Part shown: positions 21,480-41,843 of the stretch, piece by piece
Position numbering within the stretch: the first letter of the stretch is position 1
Layout of the letters: the number at the start of each line of letters is the position of its first letter
Assembly (NCBI RefSeq): GCF_964656455.1
Contig: NC_135718.1
Location: 128,751,093-128,815,092, forward strand
Direction of reading: 5' to 3'
DNA: 64,000 nucleotides
DNA from: Halichoerus grypus
Taxonomy: Eukaryota > Chordata > Mammalia > Carnivora > Phocidae
The notes under the pieces: model-generated
Told to the model about the DNA's origin: nothing
The model's database searches: none
The model's input: the letters and a program-made list of their open reading frames with translations, nothing else
Position numbers and translations under genes: made by a program

Positions 21480-24400
21480 GAATTACCCAAAGAAAAAAAG
21501 GGCAAAAAGATTCTGTAGTTCCCATCAAGTGTGCCTTGGCTCCCTGTCGCCCACACACTCCCCACCCAGTCTGGAATCCCTCCCTCCTTTTCTGCATGGC
21601 TAACCCGTGCCTCTTTGGCAAGATCCAGCTCGGTGGCCCTTTCAAAGAACTCCCAGGGCAACTTGAGTTGGATTTGTCTGGACAGTGAGTTCCTGCTTAA
21701 CCTCCAAATCCATTGCCCAAACTCTGTGGGTGTTTGTTGAATGAGTGAATAATCCCCTTGCTTTTTAAAGTCACTTTAGTTCATAAATCTCATAGGAAGG
21801 AATACCTTATCTGGTTTAATCTTCAGAAGCACAACTGTAGGAGCGATCTCCCTTTTACGGATTAAAATATATAAATATAAATGAGAGAGACAGATGACCT
21901 GGGGTTTGCAGGGGTCCCACAGCATTGCCACAACCCAGACCCTGGCTGAGGCCCTTGGGGTAGGAGTGCAGCCAAAGGTGGCCGTGCTGGGGTGGTCCCC
22001 CCTCCCCTGGGCCTGAGGGACAAGGCTGCCAAGAAACTTCATAGACGTCACCACCCAACTGCCTGCAGCACCCAGCCCTTCCCCCGATGGTGATTCCTGT
22101 GGGTCCTGGCCCTCTCAGCCCACGGCCCCTAAGGCCCCCCCCCCCCCCCCCCCCCCCCCCCCGCCCAGCAGCGAACCCAGCCGGTGCCGCCCACCCTCCC
22201 CGTGCAAGGTGGGTCCTCCCTTCCCGGGATCTTGGTATGCAGTGGGGCTGCGGGGCGGGTGTGGAGGAAGCGAAGCGAAGTGGGAGCACAAGCCCCCCCC
22301 ATCCCTCCTGGGCTCCCCCGGGTCAGTCCATGCTGTCTCCCTCGCTGGCCTCTTTTCCTCCCTTTATGCCTGCCACATCCTTTATCCAAAGCAGCTGCTT
22401 CGTGTCCTCCGAATTGCCTTGTAGGGGAATGGCGTTTGTCTTTTGGTAGCCAGATTCCTGCTAGAAAGCCCGGGCCGGGCAGCACAGCATCTGGTGCCCA
22501 GGTGAGACTGGGGAGCCTTGACACCCACTACTCCGGGAGGGTTGGGGAGAAGCCCGCCAGCCCCTGGGCCCCGCGATGAGACCCCTGCCTCCCTCCCCTC
22601 GGCCCCCAGCCCCAGCTCCAGGACTCTGCAGTGATCCCTCTCCCGCCAGGTTTCTCATTCGTCCAAACCTTTACTGAGTTCCCACTGAGTGCTAAACACC
22701 TGAGGTGAGGGGCTGCGCCAAACTCACATCCTGCTGGAGGCCTTTGAGGCTCTCCCCGGGAATGAGTAAACTCTGTTTACCAGGTTAATGCGGTTCAATG
22801 AGAAGCCCACAGGCTTGCGGTCACCCAAACGTGGGCTTCAGTTCAGCTCTGCTTACTAGCTGAGATCTTAAAATGTGATTCCCCACCCTGAGCAGATGCT
22901 GGACGCTCAGAGCACATCTGCGGACCCCTCCCTTGGCTTTAGGAGACCAAGGTGCCTAACACCCAGCCGTGGACCAGCCGGGCGCCTCTTCCCTCCCCAC
23001 CCCCAGCCCTAGAGGACCACAGGCTGCGACGACTCCCTCCCAAGGGCCTGCTCCTTTGAAACTGGGAGGTTACTCCCTGCTGACACTTCCCCCAGGGCAG
23101 GATCAGCCCGCCCACGGGGTCTGAACTCCTCCCCTCTCCTAGGGAGCCTCAGACAAGCCCGGGCAGGTAGGACATTTCCTTTGTGTTGTCTGCCCAGCCC
23201 TGGGTGGGTGGGGAGGGCAGATTTTCCCACCGGGACACCTCAGGGCATGATTCTCCTCCTTCTGGTTGGGCTATTTTAGAAGGCCTGGACGGCCACCGAG
23301 CTATTATCACCGAGGGGGCTGAGACAAGACGGCCACGCAGGCTCCCTGCCCCTCCCCCCGGCATCAGCATCCCCGCCCACCCCCACCATCAGTCCACTTG
23401 GGCATTGGCAGTGTCTACCTGGTCCGGGAAGGAGAAAGGGGTGGGACAGATCTGTGAACTCAGACACTTGACCTTTGTGATCCCAAGTGCTCTTATCTGT
23501 CAATGAAGGTATTATCCTCACAGGGTTGCTGTGGGAGTCAAATGAGAGTAGCATGTGAGGGCTCAGAATTTTTAGGCAAGGAATACATCATGTTGGGTCA
23601 TGACATTCCCTCTTACAGTCCCTTCGGGGGCTTCCCCACAGTTCTGGGGGTAAACCTGTTTTAACACTGCCTACAACTGCCTCACTGATCTCATCTCCCT
23701 CCGCCTCAGCCACGCGGTTCCTGCAGTTCTTTCCATGGGCCTGACCTCATGTTAGACCTGGGGCTTCCCCATGGGCTGTTTCCTGGCCTAGACCTCCTTC
23801 CTCTGGCTAACTCTGTTCTCCGCTTCAGTGAGGGGTCCTCAGAGGAGCCTCCCCTGCCCCCCCCCCCAACAAGGCCAGGCCTCCTGCTACCCGCTCTCTT
23901 TGCGTACCTCAAGCTAGAGCCAGGGAACAGTTGAAGATCTGGTACCCGCTCCGACAGGATGTGCTTCCTGATAGCCCCGCGTGCCTATTTGTTCACCCCT
24001 GTGTCCCAAGGCTTCACAGTACAAAGTAGGCATTTTATTATCTGTTGAAAGAAAAAGCTATAGAATCCTAGAATCTAAGGCAGCTTCGCGTCATTTCGAC
24101 TCTCCCTTAGCCTGAAGTCTGCGGCAGGCACATCATGCCCACCGCCCCCCTGCCCCCCAGGACACAGCAGGCCCAGCAGAAAGAAGGAACGGGAGGGCCG
24201 GTCTGACTTTCCCTCCTCACTCCTTTCTACCAACACTTGAACTTCTGGTCACTTGCATCTTCCCTCTCCTGACCCCAGCAGAACTTGCCCTGTTCACTCT
24301 GTCGCCTCAGTGCCAGGTTGGGGGGGCTGTTCTGTGGATGATTAGGTTCACCTGTCAGCAAACCTCCCGCCTGCTCCCATCCCTCTCGCCAACCACGGAG

Positions 24401-25120
24401 CAGGGCCTCTCCCAGCACGTGGGCTCAGGTCCAGGTCCCAGCCAGGCCCTGTCCTAGCTGTTAGACCTTGGACCAATCCATTTCGGTAGCGGTTTCCTCA
24501 TCTGCAAAACAGGGATGCTGCTTCACAAAATGGTTGGGATCAGGAGGGACACAAATGACTCTGTGTGTGTCTGACCCCGTGGTAAGCACTTCCCGTGCTT
24601 TTGTCACTGCAGCTCAGTGCGACGGAACCCGTTTACCTTACGTCTGAGGTCACTGAAGCGCAGAGAATGAAGCGCATGAGCCCAGAGCTTTCCTGACTAC
24701 ATGTGTGCTTGCTCTGTCAAGGTCAGGGGCAGAGTAGGTGCTGCATAGATTTAGGTTATTTCAGCTCAAGTTCCTCACGTTACTGACGGCACCTGGGGAG
24801 GTTTATCTGCTGAGGCCGAGAGCCTCCACAAGTCCGTGCTGATGTTTGAGGTGGGGACATAGAAACGAGGGATTCCTCTTCTCCCTTCCTTTGAGGACTG
24901 AATTCCCACCTCTTTCTGGGCCAGTGGCACTGCGTCGGTCATGAGAGAGATGATGGGACCAGAGGCAGTTACAAAGTGTTCCAGAGGGGTGACAGGAGCT
25001 TAAGAGTCAAATTCCTTAATCTCAGGAAGTGAGGGAACACGTTTTTTCCTTCGTTGAAAGGTGTATTCCGTTTGGGCCATGCAGGTCAGATTGAGGAACA
25101 ATTTTTCTTAGAAATACGCA
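21480..25120. other. Intergenic GC-rich block, no supported gene
   Basis: About 3.6 kb of mostly single-copy, moderately GC-rich sequence containing the poly-C tract and a MIR-like piece near 24440-24690. Many overlapping short frames exist on both strands, but none shows a recognisable domain or a consistent splice chain. It could hold noncoding regulatory elements. Confidence 0.4.
22135..22162. repeat. Poly-C homopolymer, 28 nt
   Basis: Twenty-eight consecutive C residues within a C-rich, CpG-containing single-copy segment (about 22.0-22.6 kb). Long C runs are rare and the length may be a sequencing or assembly estimate. Confidence 0.85.
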
Positions 25121-25129
25121 CTGATGCTT

Positions 25130-25470
25130 TTATTGTACTGTTCCTGCGAAAGTCTGGCTCTCAACTCCGGCTGCACATTCGCTTCACCTAAGGAGATTTT
25201 TAGAAAAATACCAGAGCGTGGATCCAAGAGCAGTCAGAAGCTCCAGGGTAGAGCCCTGCCATCGGTTTGTGAAAGCTCCCCAGGTGATTCCAACGTGGGG
25301 ACTGGGCTGGGGACCACTGCCTGCCAATGGTCCCCTAACAGTGTGGTCTCGAAGCGGCATCACCTGGGAACTTCTTAGAACTGCAGATTCTCAGGCCTCA
25401 CCCGGACCTATCGAATCAGAAACCAAGAGTGGGGGGGGGTGGTGACCAGCAATCGTGTCTACAAACCTTC
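25130..25470 (+). repeat. MER5-type hAT relics
   Basis: Two overlapping diverged matches to MER5-like sequence: 'ctctcaactccggctgcaca' followed by 'gaaagctccccaggtgattc', and 'catcacctgggaacttctta' followed by 'gaaactgcagattctcaggcc'-type blocks. Non-autonomous DNA-transposon remnants. Confidence 0.55.
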
Positions 25471-25553
25471 AGGGGATACTGATCCAGGCTACAAAAGAAC
25501 TCTTAGGAGGGCACAAAGTTTTAAAGCTGGCAACAGTCAAAAAGGCCATCTTA

Positions 25554-25750
25554 GGGGCGCCTGGGTGGCTCAGTTGTTAAGCGTCTGCCTTCGGCTCAGG
25601 TCATGATCCCAGGGTCCTGGGATCGGGCCCCACATGGGGCTCCCTGCTCCGTGGGAAGCCTGCTTCTCCCTCTCCCACTCCCCCCTGCTTGTATTCCCTC
25701 TCTTGCTGTGTCTCTCTCTGTCAAATAAATAAAATATTAAAAAAAAAAAA
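25554..25750 (+). repeat. SINEC element with TSD
   Basis: Full-length SINE with near-perfect direct repeats aaaaaggccatctta and aaaagggctatctta. Confidence 0.9.
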
Positions 25751-25984
25751 AAAAGGGCTATCTTACCTAAGCTTGTCCTTAGTGTCTGGGAAAGGGAGGA
25801 AGAGCTACACGGCTTCCCCAACACTACCCAGCAAGTTTTGAGTAGAGTCAGGTGTAGGACCTGTCTACTCTTGGACGGTCTTGGAGTAGATGGTCTGCAA
25901 GAACAGCCACAATTCCCCCATCCCTGTATGTGCAGGGCTCCCTTTCCACCAAGAAGTAGACTTCATTTCCCTTCCGGATTTGTT

Positions 25985-26550
25985 TGCCGGGCTGTTGTAA
26001 CAAAGTACCACAAACTGGGTGCTTAAGACAACATAAAGTTGTGGGCGCCTGGGTGGCTCAGTTGGTTAAGCGACTGCCTTCGGCTCGGGTCGTGATCCTG
26101 GAGTCCCAGGATCGAGTCCCGCGTTGGGCTCCCTGCTCAGTGGGGAGTCTGCTTCTCCCTCTGACCCTCCCCACTCTCATGCTCTCTCTCTCTCAAATAA
26201 ATAAAATCTTAAAAAAAAAAAAAAAGACAACATAAAGTTGTCTCACGGCTCTGGAGGCTAGAAGTCTGAGATCAAGTTGCAGCCGGGGCCACGTTTCCTC
26301 TGAGCCCACTAGGGCAGTCTCTGTTCCAGGGCTCTTTCCTAGTACTTGACAGGTGTGAGAGCATTAACTCCAACCCACCATGGCATTCTCCTTGTGGAAA
26401 TGTCCAAATTCCTCCTTTAATAAGGACACCAGTCATATTGGCACCCTACTCCAGTATGACCTTCCAGTTAACGCCACATTCTGAAAAAGCAAAAGTTAGA
26501 ACTTCAGTGTATGATCTTGAGTGGGTAAGGGCCACGATTCAACTCGTAAC
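25985..26550 (+). repeat. Ancient interspersed repeat split by a SINE
   Basis: The common mammalian repeat motif 'tgttgtaacaaagtaccaca' and 'ctcacggctctggaggctag' is recognisable on both sides of the SINE at 26043-26223. I cannot assign the class with confidence. Confidence 0.45.
26043..26223 (+). repeat. SINEC element with 18-bp TSD
   Basis: Full-length SINE bounded by the perfect 18-bp TSD aagacaacataaagttgt (26025-26042 and 26224-26241), so probably a comparatively young insertion. Confidence 0.93.
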
Positions 26551-26559
26551 ACCTCCCAT

Positions 26560-26900
26560 TGAAGCTGGGTCTTAAGGCCTAGGTCTTCAGAGTCCTCCGA
26601 GCTTCTGTCTTCATGCTCTGGAAGCTGGCGACTATGTAATGCCTGACTACACCGACTGGATGAGAGACCTGGAGAGAAAGGGAGGTGCAGGCCACCCCCA
26701 GACCTCCATCACCTCAGCTAAGGCATCGGATGTATGAGCGAGGCCGTCTTGGAATTCGGGTTGCCCCAGCCAAACCCACGGAGCAAGGGTGAGCTCCCAC
26801 CACCAAGCTCTGCCCCAATTACAGAATCATGAGCAAATAAATGGTTGTTTTAAGCCACCGAAGTTTGGGGTGGCTTGTTTTAGATGGAAGGAGAGCACAG
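26560..26900 (+). mobile_element. MLT1-type solo LTR fragment
   Basis: Ends with 'aataaatggttgttttaagc' and 'ttggggtggcttgtttta', the characteristic 3' part of mammalian MLT/MaLR LTRs. No internal retroviral genes are present. Confidence 0.55.
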
Positions 26901-27489
26901 CAACAAGGCTCCAAAACAGGGCCTTCATAATTAATACTGGATTCTTCCTGCTGGAAGCCTTCTGCCAGAGCCAACGCCTGCCTATCGCTCCGATAAAATA
27001 TTTGGGTCTCACTGCTGGCTGAGTGGCTGGGAATTAGGACAAAGTTCTGCTTGTATATAATGAATGACACCCTCTGACCTACCTAGAAGCTTCTGAGAGC
27101 ACGGGTGAGATGCTGAGGCTCTGGCTGCGAGCAGGAGTGAGCAGGGGAGGGGGCAGAGAGATACTGAGGGGTGCTTTGTGTGGGTGGGCCTACAGCCAGA
27201 GCTTGGACGCACAGAGCCAATTGTGTGGGCTCCAAAACACTGGGACTTGGGGAGTAGAGGAATGCAAGTAGTGAGAGGTCTTGGCTGAAAGGAAAATTGG
27301 AATAATTAACTGCTGAGAACGAGTATCTTCAAAAGAGCTTAATTTGGGGGGGGGAGGAAGAGCATCAGGGAAGACGAAGAAGTGATTACTTAGAATAGGA
27401 ACAGAGAATTATATATGGAGAAGTGATGGAAGATGCTCAGACCATACAGAAAGTCCCCTTCTTCCCCCTCCAGTGGGTTATGCGAAGCG

Positions 27490-27745
27490 CCATATTGCCG
27501 ACAGTGAGCATCAGTGAACACTTGCTGTGTGTCCCAGGGACTATTCTAAGCACTGTAGATTTTATCCTCATAACCACCCTAGGAGGTAGGGTCTGTTGTT
27601 TTAGGTTCATTTTATGGGTGAGGAAACGGAGGCCCAGTAACCTGATAAAGGCCACACAGCGATTAAGTAGCAAAGCTGGGATTCAAATCTAGGCATTCTG
27701 GCTGCAGAGTCTGTGTTCTTAATCATGAGTTAAGCTGCTCTGTGC
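27490..27745 (+). repeat. MIR SINE fragment
   Basis: MIR copy with 'acacttgctgtgtgtcccag', 'ttttatgggtgaggaaacgg', 'aggccacacagc' and 'gggattcaaatctaggc' blocks. Confidence 0.7.
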
Positions 27746-27749
27746 TTTT

Positions 27750-29560
27750 TAAAGCCAGCTGAATGGATTTGCACACTGCCCCTCACACCTCTGCAGTCTT
27801 AAATATAGCAATTAGACGTGACTTGTGCTTAGGGCTTATGAAATCCACTCCAGGGGACCCATCCCCCATTGGGGATGGGGACTAATCCCTGGTAAGCTGC
27901 TCGTTAGAACAAGGTGACCAAATGGGCCAGGGTCTGCTGTTTCCCCCTTAGTTGCTGCTGCACGAAGTCCTGTATGGGACTTGCCTGCTGACTTTCTGAT
28001 GTGATAATCTAAAAGCAGCCCCTCCCAGAAGAGGCAAGCCCCAGCCTTCCAAGGAGTCTGCCTGAGGCGGGGAGCCTGCTCAGGCTTGATGGGAAGAACC
28101 AGACTCTAGATCAGCAAGAAAGAGTCGTGTGTGCGCGCGCATAGGGGGAGGGGGTGCCTACCCCTTGGACACCCCCATCCCCGGATTTCTTCCTTGCTGC
28201 CTGGGTTCTGTGTCCTTATACACAGAGACATGGGAAGTGTCCTTAACTGGACATCTGGTCCATGTCCCTCAACTTACAGACAAGGAGTGTCCAGAGGAGG
28301 GGATTACTTGACAAGGTGTCCACCTCTCCTCTGAGAAGTGGGTCATCTCTCTTCCCAGCCTGCTATCCTGCATGGTCTTTCTTCTTGAAGGCTGGAGTGA
28401 AGAGGGGAGAGGAAGCAGGGCAGGCTGCAGGCTCCCCCATTCTTCCTTTCAGTGAGGGAATCCCACACTACACCTCGGCTGAGTCCTGCCAGATCTTCCC
28501 GAGCATGTGTTCGAGTCACGGCCGAGCCAGCATTCAGAGCATCTACCTGCTCCTCGGGGTGGGGGTCAGAATGTCCCAGGAAGTGGCAAAAGCAGTCTCT
28601 GCTTGAGGCTGGGGCCCAGAGCTCGGTCACCAATTTTGTTTCCAACTTTGTTCTTTTTCCCCAGTAAGAATGAGCCAGCCTCATTGTGAAGTGGGAAATA
28701 AGGGGCCAGGGATATGGGCAGTCAGCAACATTTATAACCGTCCCTTAAACCTCAATTCCCAGACTTCTGAGGTCTTAGGCGGCCACCACCTTCTGTCCCT
28801 AACAGGGCACTCTGGCTCCCATCTTCCTGACTCACACCTGAGTCCTTCACCCTAGCTTAGTACCCAAATGTGCACCAGGGGCCCGTACTGTGTGGGGTGC
28901 GGCCAAAACACAGACCCTGTCCTCAAAGGCTCAGGCACAAGAAGAGTCCTTTCTTCTCACTCTTTACCAGGACCTCTTTGGGTGGGGAGACAGTTATTTT
29001 GTGAAGACATATCCTGCTTCTGTAGAATTTTCCCATTTCCCACCATTCTGCCCCGAACCGTCAGCCCTGGCAGCAGAGAGCTAGCTGGAGTAGTTGTGAG
29101 ATATCATGCTGTGTCCCCTGCCTTGTTCCTTCCTGGCCAACTCCTATTCAGCCTTTAAAACCCAGTCAGTCCTCAACCCCACAGACTAGATTCTGGATTT
29201 TATTCACATTCCTACTCATCTTTGTCACATATGCGATCTGTTCACATAGCTTCCTCTTTGTGTTTCTTCCCTTCTAAGCTTAGACTCAGGTGGCCCCCAG
29301 TGCCAGGGACCCCTTGGTAGTGGCCGTGTTGAGTGGTCTAGGACCCTGAGGGCTCAGAGGGGGTGATGCAATGTCTGCTGCTGGATGCACTGACCATTTT
29401 CAGATTCACTGGGATGCATCCCTGCTCTCTACCCACTGTTCTCTCTCCACTTAGATGCTTCTTCCCATCCCCCCAGAAGATCAAAAGTCTCAAATAGTGT
29501 CTAATTCTCTTCTTGCCATTCATGTAAATGAATCAAAGATGAATTCTACTTTAAATAAAA
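27750..29560. other. Intergenic, no supported gene
   Basis: Single-copy sequence. Overlapping open frames between 28.1 and 29.2 kb in several frames lack family resemblance. I see no RNA gene. Confidence 0.4.
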
Positions 29561-29563
29561 AAT

Positions 29564-29745
29564 AGGGGTGCCTGGGTGGCTCAGTCAGTTAAGTTAGGAT
29601 CCCAGGGTCCTGGGATTGAGCCCTGCATCGGGCTCCCTGCTCAGTGTGGAGTCTGCTTCTCCCTCTGCCCCTCCCCCCCCGCTTATGCTCTCTAATAAAT
29701 AAATAAGTAAATAAACAAACAAATAAAAATATTTAACAAATAAGA
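29564..29745 (+). repeat. SINEC element with internal deletion
   Basis: SINEC head runs from 'gcctgggtggctcagtcagt' directly into 'taggatcccagggtcctggg', missing about 25 bp of the usual 'cgtctgccttcggctcaggt' segment. The tail is a long AAATA-rich run. Confidence 0.85.
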
Positions 29746-30052
29746 AACAGAAGCGAGGAATTCCAACCTCCTATCCACAGACGTATGTGTGCAAGTGCCC
29801 ATCTGCCTCGGTCCCTGCGGTGTCAGACTCTGGTCATCCCACACCCTCACCTCTGTGCTGGGCCTCTGCCCGGGGCTGGGAGCTCTCTCCACCCCCGTGG
29901 CCAGCAGCGCTCCCTGGGCCATCTCTGTCCTTCGGCTCTCTCCACAGGCGATCTCACGCCCTGACCCTCAGTCTGACTTCCTGAGTTTCAGCAGCACCTC
30001 CGGGGGCTCAGCGTTGCTCTGCCAGGCCCCAGGGGACTCAAGCTCAACACTG

Positions 30053-30415
30053 TCTGTTAGGGCCTGAACTGTGCCCCCACAAAATTCACATGCTGAAACA
30101 CCTCTGAGTGGGACTGTGCTGGAGATAGGACCTTTCAAGAGGTTATTAAGATAGAGTCATACGGTGAGTTCTAGATGACGGGTGTCCTTGTAAGAAGAGG
30201 GAACGAGGACACAGACAGGCACAGAGGGAAGACCATGTGAGGACACAGGAAGATGGCCATCTGTAAAGCAAGGAGAGAAGCCTCAGAAGAAGCCGACCCT
30301 GGCGACAGCTTCCTCTCGGACTTCCAGCCCCCGGAACCGTGAGGACGTTAATTTCTGTTGCATAAGCCCCCCAGTCTGTGGTCCTTTGTTTATGGCAGCC
30401 TTAGAAGATGGATAC
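30053..30415 (+). mobile_element. MaLR-type LTR (MST/MLT1-like)
   Basis: Contains 'tgtgcccccacaaaattcac', 'ataggacctttcaagaggtt', 'gtccttgtaagaaga' and 'gaggacacaggaagatggcc', the ordered landmarks of mammalian MaLR LTRs. A solo LTR without coding remnants. Confidence 0.7.
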
Positions 30416-30689
30416 AGTGTCTAAAGCTGAATTCATTTCCAAATCCAAACAGAATAACAAGGAGGGACAGCATCTCACGCCGTCCAAGGCAGAAATCCAG
30501 GCACCCACAACTCTTCCCATGGGCTGCATCAACTGGTCACTAAGTATTGTGATTCCAACCCCTTCTCTTCCCCATCTCGCTGCTCTGGTTGAAGCATTAT
30601 GCATCACCTTGCTTACCACAACCGCCCCTCTCCCTCTAGTGTGCTGTGCTTGGAAACCGACCCTTCTTGCGACTGCCAAGCAATCCTTT

Positions 30690-30865
30690 AGGGCAAGGTT
30701 TTCAGTCTCAGCACCACTGACATTTTGGGGCAGTACAAGTCTTTGTTGAGGGGAGGTCTGTCTGTGCTCTCTACCCACTGCACACCAGAACACCCCCTCT
30801 CCAGTCGTGACAACCAAAACTGTCGTGCCACATCACTCTAGGTTGCGAACCATTGCTTTAAGGAC
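30690..30865 (+). repeat. MER20-type hAT relic
   Basis: Starts 'ggttttcagtctcagcacca' and 'ctgacattttggggc' and ends 'gttgcgaaccattgctt', the two ends of a MER20-like non-autonomous hAT element. Its middle is diverged. Confidence 0.65.
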
Positions 30866-32327
30866 AAGTGACCCTGGATGCTGGCACTTGACAGCCACTG
30901 AAGATTTTATACAGGAGAAAATTCAAACTCCTTTGTTGCCTCATTGGTTCCCTCTAGCATCTAGAATAATTCATGCCACATAGTAGGCGCTCAATAAATA
31001 TTCGAGAAAGATAAGGCAAAACCAAGGTCCTTTTTCTTGAGCTCCCCCTTCTTCTATCTCAAGTTTCAGCTACAAACTACTCACCACCTGAATAGAACGT
31101 ACCTGTGCTTCCCATATCTTTTCCTCTGCCAGTCTCTGCCTGGAACAGCTAGCCCTCTCTCCACCCCAACCCACTTTTAGTATCTGGCTCAAGTGCCAGT
31201 CCTCTGGGAAGGAGGAGCTGGGGATTCCCGTGTCCTCTAGGCGCACCCTGCACGTTTCTCACCCCAGTTTGAGCTTTAAGGAAGAGGGAAGACAGAAAGA
31301 GACAGCAGATCGGCTCCTTGCCGTAGGCAGGACGACTACCGCACGCCACCCAGTGCTTACAAGAAGCAAGGGGACTCCCCTCACGATCTCCAAAATGCCG
31401 AGGACCTGAAGCCCTGGGGAGTTCGGAAGGTGGGGCGGGGGGGGGGAAGCAGGGAAAAGGCAAGAACAGCAAGCCTAGTCAAAAACTTTCACGAAAAAGC
31501 AGTCAGACCCCAGGACCCTGCTTTCACCTTAGAACTGGCAGGCACCCGTGAACACAACCAGAAGAAAACAGGGTTACACCTCGGAGCAGTCAAATCTAAA
31601 AGGCTCTGGGGTCGGGCATCTCGGGCACAGCTCGGGGGGAGAGGTGAGGAGCAGCCTGAATACTAGGCATTACTGAAAATCTGCACCAGGGAAAGAAACA
31701 GCCAAGGCCTCCACACTGTTTTGAGGGCGGGAATTTTTTGTTAAGCTTCTCATATGGGCGAGCTGCTGTAGAGATCCTCTAATCTTCCCTGTCATTGAGG
31801 CTAATGCCTTTTAGTGTCCTGTTCTGATCACCAGCAGGATAACCCCCCTCCTCTCCAAGGACTCCACAGAACCAACTTTCCACCGGGCTCCGGGGTCCTG
31901 GGTCGGTGACAAAGGGAAGGTGGTGGTACTTGCAGGAAGTTGTCTGGGTGTAGACCGTGCTATGGCCAGGGCCAGAGCGCACCCGCCGCCAGCTCTGGTA
32001 AAAACACCTTCACGAACACCCCAGCCCAGCAAGGGTAATGCCTACTTCAGGTTCATGCTTTAGGTAGAGCACTTGTTAAGACTTTAGTGCTTTCAGTTTC
32101 AGACCGCAACCCCCAAGGCAAGAATTTCTCTGCTTCTCCATCATGACCCCACCAAGGACTCCATAGTTGGAAAGGAACCCAGGCAAGCCTCTCCCTGGGG
32201 ACCCAGGGACATGGCTCTGTGTGGGGCTCAGCAGTGGGTGTCGGGGGAGAGGGGCTGAGTCCAGACACAGACTTAAAAGACTCTTCCTGCTTATTTCGAA
32301 AATACACACAAAAAAGGGGTAAGAAGT
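30866..32327. other. Intergenic, no supported gene
   Basis: Single-copy sequence with a G-rich run near 31435-31450. No gene or RNA is recognisable. Confidence 0.4.
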
Positions 32328-32524
32328 GGGGCGCCTGGGTGGCTCAGTCGTTAAGTGTCTGCCTTTGGCTCAGGTCATGATCCCAGGGTCCTGGGTTCAA
32401 GCCCATCGGGCTCCCTGCTCCGCGGGAAGCCTGCTTCTCCCTCTCCCACTCCCCCTGCTTGTGTTCCCTCTCACTCTGTCTCCCTCTCTCTGTCAAATAA
32501 ATAAATAAAATCTTAAAAAAAAAA
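32328..32524 (+). repeat. SINEC element with TSD
   Basis: Full-length SINE flanked by 'aaaaaaggggtaagaag'-type repeats; the right copy has extra G residues. Confidence 0.88.
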
Positions 32525-32529
32525 GGGGG

Positions 32530-34433
32530 GGGTAAGAAGCAAGAAAAGAGAATGTGACTTACATCTGTTCTAGTTTGGGACCATGAGAGAAGGTGAAGGC
32601 AGCTCCAAGTTTATCTAAATAAATTATCCGGCTTGCTCCGCCCACTTGTAATTGACTCACCCGTCCGGTATCTCATCACAAGAGAGCCTCAGGGTTAGGT
32701 GTCCAGCCCTCATTGGCCGTTCTCCTTCCCAATGCCTGGGGCTCCTGTAGGGCGAGGAGGGGTCTCTCTACTTAGTGGTTTGAACCCACAGAGGAAGAAC
32801 TGCTAGTATGTACGAATTCATGTGTCCGGTGAGGGAAAAAGCCGGGCAAGAAAGAGGAAAGAAAATGTCAGCTCTTGGTTTCTGGGTGAAGATACCAATA
32901 GTGCAGGCCAGACGGACTTGCTGAACATTGACTGATCCAGGTCCTTGAATAGGCACTGGCCAGGTTTTCCTAACCTCCTTCCCCTTCTACTATACCTTAA
33001 CTCTACCTCTAACCCAAGCCTGTAAGTCCTTGAGGACCTTCAGAAAGAGACCCATTCAGTTGCCTGGGCTGGACAATTTGCATAGGTCCACAACTCCTCT
33101 TAAAGGCCTGCAGCTTAACAGGTAGGGGTCAAAGTCTATGGATCTGAGCACTGTGTTAATGAGCTCTAGGACACTAAACAAGCAAGGCTCATAGATATTG
33201 GGAATCAGTTCGTAGGTTAACATTAAGAAACTTGTCCCCTGAACCCAAAGCAAGGCCACTGGGGACACATCCAGGTAGCCCCAAGGCTCACTGGTGCCTA
33301 AAAAAAGCAGAGACCCATCCTGAGTAATATGCTAGAACTCAGTGTGTGAAAAAAATCAAAGCAGGTAGATTCAGGCCAAGAGTCCAGGCCCTACCCTTCT
33401 GGTGGGGGCTGGGCTGGGTTCTGCTCAACGGCCTCGCCAGGGGCAGAGCATGGTCCCATGGAGATGTCCCACCTCTACAGAGAATACATTTCTGTCTGGC
33501 TGAGGGGCTTTTCAAGCACAGGAGAGAGAGACCTCCTTGAACCTGGGCCGTGCTGGAAGGGACCAGCCAGTTTAGTCCTTAGGTCCTGCCAGGCCCTTCT
33601 ACTGACTAATACACTGATTGCTAAGACTATATGTGGCTAGGTCCTAGAACTATAATACCTTTCTCATCAGGGACCCCTTTAAAAATAAAAAAATATAGAC
33701 TTTTTTTTTTTTTTTTTTGCCTAAAAGGCTCATAGACACTTTAAAAAGTATTTCAGATGTTCAACAGCCCCAGGCTAAAGACCCTTGGTCTTTTGGAATC
33801 CTGGTTCTTGGACCCTGTGCCTTTACTTTATATGGCATGGGGCTAGAGCCCTAAATTGTAAGATGGCTGCTGCAGATTGGCCTGTGAATTCATGTGGCTT
33901 CCACCTCTACTGCCCTCTGTTGGCCATGAGGAGGGAGGATAGGTTAAAAACAAAAAACAGAACAAAACAAAAAAACCACTTGACTCCTTCCTGGCATTGA
34001 AACCCAGACAGACTTTCTGTCCCAGAACGCTAGGCGCAAACTTCCAGCAAGCTTTCGCCAGAACCTCTAGAAGGCTTACCTTTCCTTGAGGTGGGTTGGG
34101 GATAAGGGGGTACACACAGGGAACCACCCCATGAAGTCAAAGCACCACAGTCCCGGTCCTGAGCCCCTGAATATTTGTCAGAGCGGTCTGATCGATCCTC
34201 CGTTATGCATCCCCTGGCTGGAACCACCGGACGCAGAGGCCACCCTGCCCCTTAACTTAGAAGGACGACAAGGAAGTTGGAAAGTTAGTGAAGGCCCATG
34301 CCTGGGCAGAACTCCACATCACAGAGCTCCACATCGCTTGAGACACTGATTGTATTTGTAGGGGGTTAGGGAAACAGTGGAATGAGAAATACAAAACTAG
34401 GGAGAGAGCGGACGTCGCAGATGCCAGGACCCC
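32530..34433. other. Intergenic and probable alpha-tubulin 3' UTR
   Basis: No coding gene. The part next to 34434 should hold the 3' UTR of the minus-strand tubulin gene. No canonical AATAAA lies close on that strand; a variant AATACA (plus-strand tgtatt near 34347) is a weak candidate about 85 nt after the stop. A 17-T tract lies near 33702-33718. Confidence 0.35.
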
Positions 34434-41843
<7,410 letters not shown>

